A stretch of 64,000 nt of DNA from Eubacterium multiforme (GCF_030813415.1 NZ_JAUSUF010000004.1:62001-126000); one strand, 5' to 3'; shown: positions 34,363 through 42,525, numbered from the stretch's first letter. Program-made: numbers and translations. The notes: a model not told the origin generated them from the letters alone.

Positions 34363-35213
34363 ATGATTTTGTTAAAATGCAAGGATTAGGAAATGATTAT
34401 TTAGTATTTGATGAAGAAAAAATTAATTTTAAAGTAAATGAGAAATTCATTAAAAAAGTTTGTAACACGAATTGGGGAATAGGCAGTGATGGAGTATTAT
34501 TAAAAATTAAATCTAAAAATTTAAAATTTGGATTGAAAATTTTTAATCCAGATGGATCTATTGCTGAAAAAAGTGGTAATGGATTAAGGATTTTTTGTAA
34601 ATATTTATATGATTATAAATATGTTAAAGATAATAAATTTTTAGTTGAGACAGATGGAGGAATTGTTAAAGCGGAAGTAATTAAAAGCGAAAATGAAAAA
34701 GCAAGAATAATTAGTATTGATATGGGAAAAGCCGAGTTTGATTCTAAGCTTATTCCAACAGATTTTGAAGAGAAAATTTCACTTGGGGAAAAAATTATAG
34801 TTAAGGATAGAGAATTTTTAGTCAATTGTGTTTCTATAGGAAATCCGCATTGTGTCATTATAGAAAATGAATTGAGTATAGATAAAGTTAAAAAATATGG
34901 GAAGTTAATAGAAAATCATAGCAAATTTCCTAATAGAATAAATGTTCAATTTGTAAAGATTATATCAAGAAAAGAAGTTGAAATATTAATATGGGAAAGA
35001 GGTGCTGGATTTACATTAGCATCAGGTACTTCATCATGTGCGGTTGTAAGTGTATTAAAAAAATTAGGCTTAGTGGAAAATGAAGTAAAGGTAAATATGA
35101 TTGGGGGAAATTTAAATATAAAATTAGACGAAAATTATAATATAAAATTAATAGGGGAAGTTAGAAAAATTTGTGATGGAATTATTGATAATGAATTTTT
35201 AGAGAGTATATAA
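34359..35213 (+). CDS. Diaminopimelate-epimerase-fold protein with both catalytic Cys replaced by Ser
   Basis: 284 residues and clearly DapF-like along its length: MQGLGNDY at the start, NPDGS, GNPHC, and WERGAG near the end. In true DapF the catalytic pair are Cys in CGNG and Cys in ACGTG. Here they are Ser72 (KSGNGLRIF) and Ser222 (ASGTSSC). The Glu of the ERGxGE substrate loop is Phe (ERGAGFT). A normal two-base epimerase on diaminopimelate is therefore unlikely. It is translationally coupled to the exporter gene, so it belongs to the biosynthetic operon. It may isomerise another substrate, carry out elimination chemistry, or be non-catalytic. Confidence 0.85.
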   Translation: MNDFVKMQGLGNDYLVFDEEKINFKVNEKFIKKVCNTNWGIGSDGVLLKIKSKNLKFGLKIFNPDGSIAEKSGNGLRIFCKYLYDYKYVKDNKFLVETDGGIVKAEVIKSENEKARIISIDMGKAEFDSKLIPTDFEEKISLGEKIIVKDREFLVNCVSIGNPHCVIIENELSIDKVKKYGKLIENHSKFPNRINVQFVKIISRKEVEILIWERGAGFTLASGTSSCAVVSVLKKLGLVENEVKVNMIGGNLNIKLDENYNIKLIGEVRKICDGIIDNEFLESI

Positions 35214-35237
35214 AAATGTTATTAATATATAAATTAA

Positions 35238-35284
35238 ATGAAGAAAAAAGCACTAATAAATAAAATTAGTGCTTTTTTCTTCAT
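35238..35284. terminator. Terminator of the radical SAM/ATP-grasp operon
   Basis: Long perfect arms (GAAGAAAAAAGCACTAAT and its complement) around AAATAAA, with a T run. It ends the six-gene operon. Confidence 0.85.
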
Positions 35285-35503
35285 TGAGGATAGTTAACTA
35301 TATACTTAGTATATATAGTTAATTTCAAGTATGAATTATAGGTATATGACTTTTTAAAGAAAGAGTAATATTAATTTAGATTGGTCGTTCAAACTACTTA
35401 GGTTTTATTTTGCAAATAATTTGATTACAATATAATTGAAAAAATAAAACATAGTACCCAATAACAATTTTAAATATTAAAATTAAAGATGAAAAATCCT
35501 AGA

Positions 35504-35693
35504 GCTTAGGTGAGTGGTTAAAGGAATAACACTATAAAAAACTGATCGTTTCACCAATGATAATATATCCGTTAGAAGGAGACTTTTAATACTTAGACGA
35601 CCTTCTAAAAAAGGTTTAGAAGTGGAGTGCCTGTCCTGGTGAAGTTTCATATTGACTTATATGGTAATATGCTTGATAAGACCAGACCTAAGC
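35504..35693 (+). ncRNA. Candidate structured noncoding RNA
   Basis: About 190 bases, gene-free and richer in GC than the surroundings, and able to fold as a closed multibranch structure. The closing helix is GCTTAGGT (35504-35511) with ACCTAAGC (35686-35693). Inside, TTCACCA (35550-35556) pairs with TGGTGAA (35637-35643), enclosing a TTAGAAGG/CCTTCTAA hairpin (35572-35608). A third helix is CATATT/AATATG (35648-35671). All are perfect matches and nested. The strand is assigned from the neighbouring genes. The size is like that of clostridial structured RNAs such as the raiA motif, but no match can be claimed by eye. The region from 35285 to 36001 holds no gene. Confidence 0.55.
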
Positions 35694-35741
35694 AAGATTG
35701 ATATACATAGCAATTTATTGCGAGATAATATAATTATCTTT

Positions 35742-35812
35742 CCTATATGAAAAATTTGTTTTTAAAAATTTTCTATATAGGGAGGATATTCATGAACAAA
35801 GTTAAAGAATGA
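35742..35812 (+). promoter_or_regulatory. Hairpin plus ribosome binding site and six-codon ORF
   Basis: CCTATAT (35742-35748) can pair with ATATAGG (35775-35781), extended inward by AAAATTT/AAATTTT. The right arm touches a strong GGAGG (35781-35785). An ATG at 35792 opens only MNKVKE before TGA (35810-35812), and ACAAAGT/ACTTTGT forms a small hairpin around its end. It looks like a leader peptide, or the remnant of a gene start. Confidence 0.35.
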
Positions 35813-36001
35813 CTTTGTTAAATAAAATAGCTAATAAAAGGGATTAACTTTTGATTAAAATTTATAGTGAATATGGGGTAATATTTACTAATAAGATATA
35901 AAAAATAATTAATAAAAATATAAAATTTTATTATAAAAAAAATATGATAAAATATAGTCAAAGAAATGGTCGGAAAATTCAAAAAATAAAGAGGCGAAAT
36001 T

Positions 36002-36871
36002 ATGTTTGAAGAAAGTTATTTTAAAGATAAATATGATTTTATAAAAAGAGTAAAAGTCTTTTTTTATGAGAATGAATGTTTGGAATTATACAAGCATTCG
36101 ATAAAAGTAGCTAAAAAAGCAGAAGAATTATGCGAAACATATGGTCTTGATAAAGAAATTGGTTTTATATGTGGAATGCTACATGATATAGGAGGGATTT
36201 ATCCTAATAGAGAAAGAATAAAAGTTGCAGAAGATTTTAAAATAAAAATATTAGAAGAAGAAAAAGAATTCCCTTTAATTATACATCAAAAAATTTCTAA
36301 AAAATTAGCTGAGATAGTGTTTAAAATTGAAAATAAAGAAATACTTAATGCTATAGAATGTCATACAACTTTAAGAAAAGATTACTCTACAATAGATATG
36401 ATATTATTTTTAGCTGATAAAATTGAATGGGATAGAAATGGAAAACCTCCGTATATTGAAATGTTACTAGAAAAGTTAAGTGATTCATTGGAAGATGCTT
36501 GTCTATATTATATTAATTTTATTATTAAATGGGATATTAAGGTATTACATCCATGGTTAAAAGAAGCTAAAAAAAGTTTAGAAGATAATATTTCAAAAGA
36601 TATAAAAATAATAATTGGACCACAAAGTATTGTTCAAATAAAAAAAGTATATGATAAAAAATTTATGAAAAAAATAAAAAAATTCTTTGATAAACACAAG
36701 AAGCTATCTTACTTAGGGAATTTTATTATAAGCTTATTAGGCATAATTATTTTTCCATATCTACTTATGCCTAATTTTAATGGTTTTATATTAGGTTTAA
36801 TTTTAACCATAATAGTACTAAAAATATTAGGATTAAGATGGGAACCATTATTTAAGTCAAAAAATAATTAA
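36002..36871 (+). CDS. HD-domain hydrolase, YqeK-like, with C-terminal membrane segments
   Basis: Metal-dependent phosphohydrolase. The first His of the HD domain is in YKHSIKVAKKAEEL, the His-Asp pair in CGMLHDIGGIYPN, a further His in CHTTLRKDYSTIDMILFLAD, and the last Asp in LADKIEWDR. The pattern resembles YqeK-type diadenosine tetraphosphate hydrolases. The C-terminal 70 residues add a basic stretch and two hydrophobic segments (about 236-255 and 259-277), which YqeK proteins lack. It has its own ribosome binding site (AAGAGGCG) and no partners. Possible roles are nucleotide-signal breakdown in the element or phage defence; neither can be shown. Confidence 0.7.
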   Translation: MFEESYFKDKYDFIKRVKVFFYENECLELYKHSIKVAKKAEELCETYGLDKEIGFICGMLHDIGGIYPNRERIKVAEDFKIKILEEEKEFPLIIHQKISKKLAEIVFKIENKEILNAIECHTTLRKDYSTIDMILFLADKIEWDRNGKPPYIEMLLEKLSDSLEDACLYYINFIIKWDIKVLHPWLKEAKKSLEDNISKDIKIIIGPQSIVQIKKVYDKKFMKKIKKFFDKHKKLSYLGNFIISLLGIIIFPYLLMPNFNGFILGLILTIIVLKILGLRWEPLFKSKNN

Positions 36872-37303
36872 CATCTTGATGTGAATATATATCTAAAAAT
36901 TATTTTTCAGTAATACAAAAAACTGCAAATACGGTTAATCAAGCATACAATGAGGGCGGAATGAAAGCTTTGTATGTTACTGAATATTATAGACCAGTAA
37001 ATGGAGAAACTCTTATAGGTTTAAGTTGGTATTGATAAAAAATAGTTGAAAAATAAATAGACTTGATATTAATAAATAGAGTTAAGATATTAAAAGCTGA
37101 TTTTTATAATAAATATGAACCAGCTTTTTTATTTTTCCCAATTGATAATTGTTATAGTAATTAATATAAATAATTTAGCAAGTGTATTATAAATATAATT
37201 TATTTATAAATGAGCTACTAAAAATCTAAATAAAAAATATTATATATTTTTTATAATAAAATTTTTAATAATAGTAGAAGAAAGTTTAAATATAATAGGT
37301 AAG
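36872..37303. pseudogene. Gene remnant and spacer downstream of the HD gene
   Basis: Between about 36889 and TGA 37033-37035 an open stretch of about 48 codons reads like the C-terminus of a real protein (NQAYNEGGMKALYVTEYYRP, then ETLIGLSWY), but it has no start codon or ribosome binding site. It is therefore likely the end of a lost gene. A hairpin, AAAAGCTG/CAGCTTTTTT (about 37090-37130), follows. The rest is AT-rich noncoding sequence. Confidence 0.45.
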
Positions 37304-37447
37304 TTAAGAATTATAAGAAATATAAATAACCAAAGGTTCAATAAAAAATCTTTTTAGTACAAGTAAACTAAAAATAAATCTGATTGTTTTCCCAAAGTTA
37401 GAAATATAAAAACCTATAGATGATATAAATAGTGTAATATATAACAT
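37304..37447 (-). CDS. Small membrane peptide
   Basis: Read leftward, TTAAGGAGGAATTTAT precedes an ATG at 37447. The 47-residue product is hydrophobic, with a basic middle (TIRFIFSLLVLKRFFIEP). Its upstream sequence is one copy of a 215-base repeat also found upstream of the small minus-strand operon at 40407. A decayed copy of the gene may exist at about 26098-26160. The strong ribosome binding site supports translation, but the function is not known. Confidence 0.45.
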   Translation of the reverse strand: MLYITLFISSIGFYISNFGKTIRFIFSLLVLKRFFIEPLVIYISYNS

Positions 37448-37468
37448 ATAAATTCCTCCTTAAACTTT

Positions 37469-37680
37469 AATACTGATATAAAACTTTAATTTAATCACTT
37501 CGTGTTGTTTGTTTTTCTTGAGCCAAAGACTGCATATTAAAATGAATTGTAAAGGAAAATGAAGCAAAATTTTTTAGCAGCTATGGAAAGAAAAGTAGAG
37601 AAGTAGAGTAGCTGATAAAAAAATTGTGGAATGGCTTTACAATTTTAATTGAAATATGATAGGCTATTGCTTCAAAAACA
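37469..37680. repeat. About 215-bp direct repeat, left copy
   Basis: About 85-90 percent identical by eye to 40421-40636; landmarks are ATATAAAACTTTAATT, CACTTCGTGTTG, GAATTGTAAAGGAAAATG and AGCTATGGAAAGAAAAGTAG. Each copy lies directly upstream of a minus-strand ribosome binding site, so it may be a duplicated promoter/leader. The two copies bracket the ParB-ParA block. Confidence 0.7.
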
Positions 37681-37780
37681 AATAGTATAACTATTTTTTA
37701 GTTATTACATTTTTGGTGTTTATCAAACTTTTTTTAAATTTGTTTTGGAAAGGGGCTTTAGGTTAAACCCCTTAGAACCA

Positions 37781-38977
37781 TTATTTAGAAATATTCATTG
37801 AAGTTAATATGTAAGAAACATCTAAGGTATCTTTAAGAAGATTTAAAGTTTCATCAGATATATTAACATCATTATTTTTCATCTTTCTATATTGCTTACT
37901 TATAGAAATTAAACTTGATTTTACTGCTTTTAAATCTTGCATTAATTTTATATTTTCTTGAAACTCTTTAGAAATTTCTTTAGGAGCAGAAGCCTTTAAT
38001 TTTGATAACTGATTTTTAAGTTCTTCTTTTTCCTTTTGATTATTTATAACTTCTTTTTTTACTTCTTCTATTCGAGAAGAATATTTTTGTTCTAATTCTT
38101 TTTCTAATTTAATTTTAATTTGACCTTCTAACTCTTTAATTTCATTATCATCATTTTTATTTTCATCAGAAGTTACTTTCTTTTTTAAATCTCTATTTTC
38201 TTTAATAAGAGTTTTATTATTCTCAATTTCAAGTTCTTTTTCAATTTCAAGTCTTTTTAATCTATTTTTTAAACTTGAAGCTTCTTCTTTAGAAAAATTA
38301 ACTTTTGAATTAATAATATCTAAAATAGCTTTTTGATTAGTTTCACTTAATGAAGAAAATTCACTAGCATTATGAATTGTAAGATTTCCATTTTCTAAAA
38401 CTTCTTTAAGTTCTGGAATTAATTTATTATTTATCTTTTCATATCTTCCAACTTGGGTAGGAGATAGCTTTAAATCATTTGCTATAATATCTCTAATTTT
38501 ACCTGGTATTTTCTCACCATTTTTCTTTTTATCATTATATAATTCTTTAAGCCTTTCGATTTGCTTTAACTTTTCGATATCGCTTAGTTCCCTAGTTTGT
38601 GCATTTGATTGAATAAGAATTATTTCGGCATCAGTATCATTAACATTAACAACTTTACAAGGAACTAAAGCAAAAGTTTCATTACCTTCATTAACTAATT
38701 TAGTAAGGGCAGTATATCTACGCTCACCGCTTAATAGTTCAAATTGTCCGTTATCTAATTTTCTAACTACTAGATTATGATTTAATCCATTCAATTTTAT
38801 ATCCTCGGCTAATTCATCTATATTTATTATTTCATAGAAGTTCTTTTTACTCCTGTTGATATTATTTATATCTATATATTGCATTTTGAAATTATCTTTA
38901 GCTTCAAGTTCTCCAGCTTTTTGTACATTTTTTGAAATTGAATTTAACATACCTTCACTTATACTAAATTTACTCAT
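37781..38977 (-). CDS. ParB-like partition protein
   Basis: 398 residues. The N-terminal ParB/Srx domain has LAEDIKLNGLNHNLVVRK and the nucleotide-binding LLSGERRYTA; the helix-turn-helix region follows (IIANDLKLSPTQVGRYEKI). From about residue 220 a long coiled coil runs to about 370. ParB of the chromosome is about 280-290 residues, so this is the plasmid-like, extended form. It lies downstream of ParA on the same strand, separated by a palindromic terminator. It probably binds a centromere-like site on the element; no clear parS was seen. Confidence 0.85.
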   Translation of the reverse strand: MSKFSISEGMLNSISKNVQKAGELEAKDNFKMQYIDINNINRSKKNFYEIINIDELAEDIKLNGLNHNLVVRKLDNGQFELLSGERRYTALTKLVNEGNETFALVPCKVVNVNDTDAEIILIQSNAQTRELSDIEKLKQIERLKELYNDKKKNGEKIPGKIRDIIANDLKLSPTQVGRYEKINNKLIPELKEVLENGNLTIHNASEFSSLSETNQKAILDIINSKVNFSKEEASSLKNRLKRLEIEKELEIENNKTLIKENRDLKKKVTSDENKNDDNEIKELEGQIKIKLEKELEQKYSSRIEEVKKEVINNQKEKEELKNQLSKLKASAPKEISKEFQENIKLMQDLKAVKSSLISISKQYRKMKNNDVNISDETLNLLKDTLDVSYILTSMNISK

Positions 38978-39040
38978 AATGACTACCTTCCTTTATTAAA
39001 ATTTATTTTATATAATTTTCATTAATTAATATTTTGTGTT

Positions 39041-39063
39041 GGTGTCCCCGGGGGACACCTTTT
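39041..39063. terminator. GC-rich palindromic terminator, copy 7
   Basis: GGTGTCCCCGGGGGACACC followed by TTTT, between the ParA and ParB genes. If functional, ParB must have its own promoter or depend on read-through. Confidence 0.75.
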
Positions 39064-39069
39064 AATTTA

Positions 39070-39831
39070 TTAAAATAATTCTTTAACTAAATCTTTATAG
39101 TTAATACTAGCCCTAGCTTTTTTAGAAGAAAAGACAACTGGACTTTCTTCAAAGGTACTTTCAATAACTTTAACATTTTGCTTTATAGTAGTATTGAATA
39201 ATTTATCTTTTAAATCTAATTTTAATTCTTTTTTTATTGTTTTATTTACAGTTGTTGCAGTATCCATTGTTATGAAGCAACCTTTAAAATTTAAATCGGG
39301 ATTAAATTCATCTTTTATTTGTTCAATACTATCCATTAGATATTCAAATCCGTCTAGTGCGAACTTATCAATTTTAATAGGAACTAGAATATCTGTACTA
39401 GCACATAAAGCATTAATAGTTATCATATTTAAAGCAGGAGGGCAGTCTATAAGTATGTAATCATAATCTTTAGATAAAGTCCTTATTGCCCTTGATAATC
39501 TATTTTGTTGACTTCTACTCACATCTAAAAGAATTTCTCTTTCGGCAAATGCTAGTTTAATGTTACTAGGTATAATATCTATATTTTCAAAGTCAGTTGA
39601 TTTTATAATGTTATTTATATCAACTGTTTTATCTAGTAGAGCATTAGCAACGCTTAAATCGTCTATATTATAAGCTTTAAATAGCTTTGTAAGATTGCTT
39701 TGAGGGTCTAGGTCTATTAGTAATACTTTTTTGTTATATTGGCTTAAACAAGCTCCTAAATTAGCTGTGGAAGTAGTTTTAGCAACTCCACCTTTAATAT
39801 TAAATAAACTTATTATTTCTGTTTTTTTCAT
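39070..39831 (-). CDS. ParA-type partition ATPase
   Basis: 253 residues. The deviant Walker A is FNIKGGVAKTTSTANLG, with Walker A' LLIDLDPQSN and Walker B YDYILIDCPPALN; together these identify the ParA/Soj family. There is no N-terminal DNA-binding extension, so it is the short (type Ib-like or Soj-like) form. It partners the ParB-like protein downstream to segregate the circular form of the element. It is enclosed by palindromic terminator copies 7 and 8. Confidence 0.9.
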   Translation of the reverse strand: MKKTEIISLFNIKGGVAKTTSTANLGACLSQYNKKVLLIDLDPQSNLTKLFKAYNIDDLSVANALLDKTVDINNIIKSTDFENIDIIPSNIKLAFAEREILLDVSRSQQNRLSRAIRTLSKDYDYILIDCPPALNMITINALCASTDILVPIKIDKFALDGFEYLMDSIEQIKDEFNPDLNFKGCFITMDTATTVNKTIKKELKLDLKDKLFNTTIKQNVKVIESTFEESPVVFSSKKARASINYKDLVKELF

Positions 39832-39875
39832 AAAAAATCATTCCTTCCATATTTTAAATTATATATTTATTATTT

Positions 39876-39898
39876 GGTGTCCCCGGGGGACACCTTTT
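39876..39898. terminator. GC-rich palindromic terminator, copy 8
   Basis: GGTGTCCCCGGGGGACACC followed by TTTTATT, between the small minus-strand genes and ParA. Confidence 0.75.
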
Positions 39899-39899
39899 A

Positions 39900-40175
39900 T
39901 TAATATTCATTAGCAAACATAATAGTTGTTTGATTTACTTGTCCTAAATGTGTATCTATAAATATTTTTTTATTACAAATAGTATATTTATTAAGAACAC
40001 GACCTTCTTTATTTTTAATATCTTCTAAATTATATTTTTTATCATTTTCAGAACATTCACTAATATTTTGAATATGAAGTCCTAAAAATTTATATAAATC
40101 TTCATTAGTTAATAAATTTTCATTTATAGCTTCCTTAATTCCAAGTGTAATTACTATATTTCCTAAGTTAAACAT
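39900..40175 (-). CDS. Small hypothetical protein upstream of ParA
   Basis: ATG at 40175 is chosen because GGTGAG lies just upstream and the preceding gene ends at 40177. 91 residues of soluble, mixed alpha/beta character (NIVITLGIKEAINENLLTNE at the start), with no known motif. It is tightly coupled to the gene before it and followed by a palindromic terminator. The place at the head of the partition block suggests an element-maintenance role, such as copy control, but this is only positional. Confidence 0.55.
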   Translation of the reverse strand: MFNLGNIVITLGIKEAINENLLTNEDLYKFLGLHIQNISECSENDKKYNLEDIKNKEGRVLNKYTICNKKIFIDTHLGQVNQTTIMFANEY

Positions 40176-40176
40176 T

Positions 40177-40407
40177 TTACTCACCAGCCTTATCAAAAAT
40201 TTGTATGTACCTAACTTTTCTTTTAACCAAAGAACCTTTAATTTTAATAAAATCTTCAAAACCACAACCCATATATAAGATATTAAATTTACTAAGTTCT
40301 TTAATTTCTGATATTTTCATATTTCCAATTAAATCAACTCTTAATTTAGATTTGTTTTGTAATTTAGTATCTAAAGGGGAAAGAAATAAATTGTAATCTT
40401 TTAGCAT
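40177..40407 (-). CDS. Small basic hypothetical protein
   Basis: ATG at 40407 fits AAGGAGTG upstream; 76 residues, Lys-rich. A stretch from FNILYMGCGFED to VRYIQIFDKAGE suggests beta strands. No family recognised. The gene starts next to the right copy of the 215-base repeat, which probably carries its promoter, and its stop is one base from the next start codon. Confidence 0.55.
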   Translation of the reverse strand: MLKDYNLFLSPLDTKLQNKSKLRVDLIGNMKISEIKELSKFNILYMGCGFEDFIKIKGSLVKRKVRYIQIFDKAGE

Positions 40408-40420
40408 TGAAATCACTCCT

Positions 40421-40636
40421 TAATATTGATATAAAACTTTAATTAAGCACTTCGTGTTGTTGTTTTTTTGTTGAGCCGAAGACTACATATTGGAGTGAAT
40501 TGTAAAGGAAAATGGAGCAAAATTTTTTAGCTGCTATGGAAAGAAAAGTAGAGAAGTGGAGTAGCTGATAAAAAAATTTGTGGAATGGCTTTACTATTTT
40601 AACGGAAATATGATAGGCTAGTGCCTCAAAAAAACA
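40421..40636. repeat. About 215-bp direct repeat, right copy
   Basis: Partner of 37469-37680. Read leftward it ends in the ribosome binding site of the small minus-strand operon. A short AGCAC-TTC-GTGTT hairpin and the sequence GTTGAGCCGAAGAC are conserved in both copies. Confidence 0.7.
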
Positions 40637-40840
40637 AGATTTTTAAGAAGTGTGATAACATTTCTATCCTTATTGGTATATAAAAAGAATTAATGAGAAT
40701 AATTACTTAGATTTTTGATAATATATCTAAATATTTAATAATACATTAAAAATAATTTATAAAAGCTCTTTATATGGTATAATTATATTAATAATAGTTT
40801 ACTTAGAATATAAATTTTAAAAGGAAAGGAAGTTATTTTT

Positions 40841-40942
40841 ATGGAAAATATAATTGAAATTTTAGTTATATTAAGTCCAATAGTAGCTTCAATTGCAATA
40901 TCATTAATGTGTTCTAAAAGTAAAAAGGATAAAACTGTATAA
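40841..40942 (+). CDS. Hydrophobic micropeptide, type I toxin-like
   Basis: 33 residues behind AAAGGAAAGGAAG: a hydrophobic segment with a Pro and Ser (IEILVILSPIVASIAISLM) then a basic tail (SKSKKDK). The size, single membrane span and charged tail resemble Fst- and TxpA-type toxins. A strong hairpin terminator follows 35 bases later, the sort of place where an antisense RNA would overlap. No antisense promoter was identified. It could equally be a harmless micropeptide. Confidence 0.45.
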   Translation: MENIIEILVILSPIVASIAISLMCSKSKKDKTV

Positions 40943-40976
40943 TTTTATATTATTTAGTTTGATGAAATTAGACCTT

Positions 40977-41004
40977 GAACTAGCTTATGGCTAGTTCTTT
41001 TTTT
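40977..41004. terminator. Terminator after the micropeptide gene
   Basis: GAACTAGC and GCTAGTTC around TTATG, then a seven-base T run. Confidence 0.8.
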
Positions 41005-41179
41005 ATATGTTTAGAAAAAGTTGATAGTATACAATTTAATATTTCTTATATAATAGATATTACAACTATTTATTATTTGATAGTAATTAATATTGATTGA
41101 AAATTAATATGGATTTATTACAAGAAATTTATAAGAATTAAAACAATCATATTAATATTATTTAACTAAGGAGGATATT

Positions 41180-42511
41180 ATGGATAAGTTGTATATTGGT
41201 ATTGATATTGGTAAAAAAGATAATGTGACTGCTTTTACAAAAGAAAATGGGAAGGCAGCAAGAAAAAATATAAATATAAAAAACAATTATTGTGGCTTCC
41301 AAAAATTAAAAGAGATAATAGATATTTTAGTATTTGATTTGAAACTAAATGGATATGATGATGTATTAGTTGGTATCGAATCTACAGGGCATTATTGGAT
41401 TAATTTAAAAATATTTTTAACTAGAATTGGAATAAGAGTTGTAATGGTTCAAGGAAATTCTGTGAAAAGTATGAGAGATTTAATAGCTCCTCAAACAGGA
41501 AAAAATGATAAGATAGATAGTAAAGCAATTTCGCTTTGTATAAGAGATGGATATTATATCGATATTGCTGATAAATCTATTGAAGCAAGTTCTCTTAAAA
41601 ATATGGCTAGATTAAGGTATGATTTATTAAAATCACAAACCAGCATAAAAAATAAAATTCATGTTTGGATAGATATTAATAATATATTTTATTGTAATAT
41701 TTTTGATAATAAATTAACTAGAACAGGTCTTATATTAATAGAAAAATATCCATTACCTAAAGATGTTTTAAAAATAAGCACAACCAATCTAATAAATAAT
41801 CTTGCAAAAGAAAACCCAAAGCTTGATAGAAGGCAAATAACCTTATATAAAGAAGAAGTAGAAGAATGGAAAGAATATATTATAGAATCTAGTGAATTTT
41901 TAAGAAGTGAAATTAAAACATATATAAAAAATTATAGAAATATAGAAAGAGAAATTAAAGAGCTTGAAGAAGAAATTGAAAAATTATCAATAATATTATA
42001 TGGGAAAAACTATGAAGCTTTAGTAAAAATAAAAGGAATGTCAAATACTAATCTGTCATCATTTTTATCAGAGATTGGTGATGTAAGATTATTTAAAACT
42101 GCAAGACAATTGCAAAGTTATGTTGGATTGTCAATGAAATCATATTCATCATCTACTAGAATGGGTGAAAGCAGTATAACTAAAAAAGGTAATAAAAGAA
42201 TGAGAAAAAATATGTATCTTATTACAAGGAGTTTAATCATTCATAATGAGGATGTTAAAAAATTATATGCTTATTATTTATCTAAAAAAAGAGATAATGA
42301 AAATAAAAAAATACAAATGTGGGTAGCTACAATGTGTAAATTGTTAAGATGTATATATGGATCAATTAAAAATAATATAGAATTTGATACTCGTATAGTA
42401 TTTGAAAATTTAGATTTCTCGAAATGTAATATGGAGAAATTCAACAGTATAATAAATAATAAAAATATAGAAAAAGTAATAGATAAAAATAATGAAAGAA
42501 ACAGGAAGTGA
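41180..42511 (+). mobile_element. IS110-family transposase gene (IS ends not defined)
   Basis: 443 residues. The N-terminal DEDD RuvC-like domain has Asp9 (YIGIDIGKKD), Glu67 (VGIESTGHYW), and Asp110/Asp113 (GKNDKIDSKA). The C-terminal Transposase_20 domain has IKGMSNTNLSSFLSEIGD, SYVGLSMKSYSSSTRMG and ITKKGNKRMRKNMY, with the probable catalytic Ser in the SYSSS region. These recombinases act with a guide (bridge) RNA coded in the noncoding end of the element. AAGGAGG lies upstream. It sits near the junction between the mobile element and the housekeeping region. Confidence 0.9.
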
Positions 42512-42525
42512 AAATAAGAGTGATT

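Noticed and set aside
28977..35213. Operon considered as a glycopeptide-resistance cluster
   Set aside because: The dehydrogenase and ligase order is VanHA-like, but no VanX, VanR or VanS is present and the other genes suggest biosynthesis.
34359..35213. DapF-like gene considered as housekeeping diaminopimelate epimerase
   Set aside because: Both catalytic Cys are Ser, the substrate Glu is Phe, and it is coupled to an exporter in a cargo operon.
35504..35693. Structured region considered as a tRNA or group I intron
   Set aside because: No cloverleaf, T-loop or CCA, and no conserved intron core elements were seen.
227..39898. GC-rich palindromes considered as CRISPR repeats
   Set aside because: They are thousands of bases apart with no regular spacers and no cas genes; each ends a transcription unit and has T runs, so terminators fit better.
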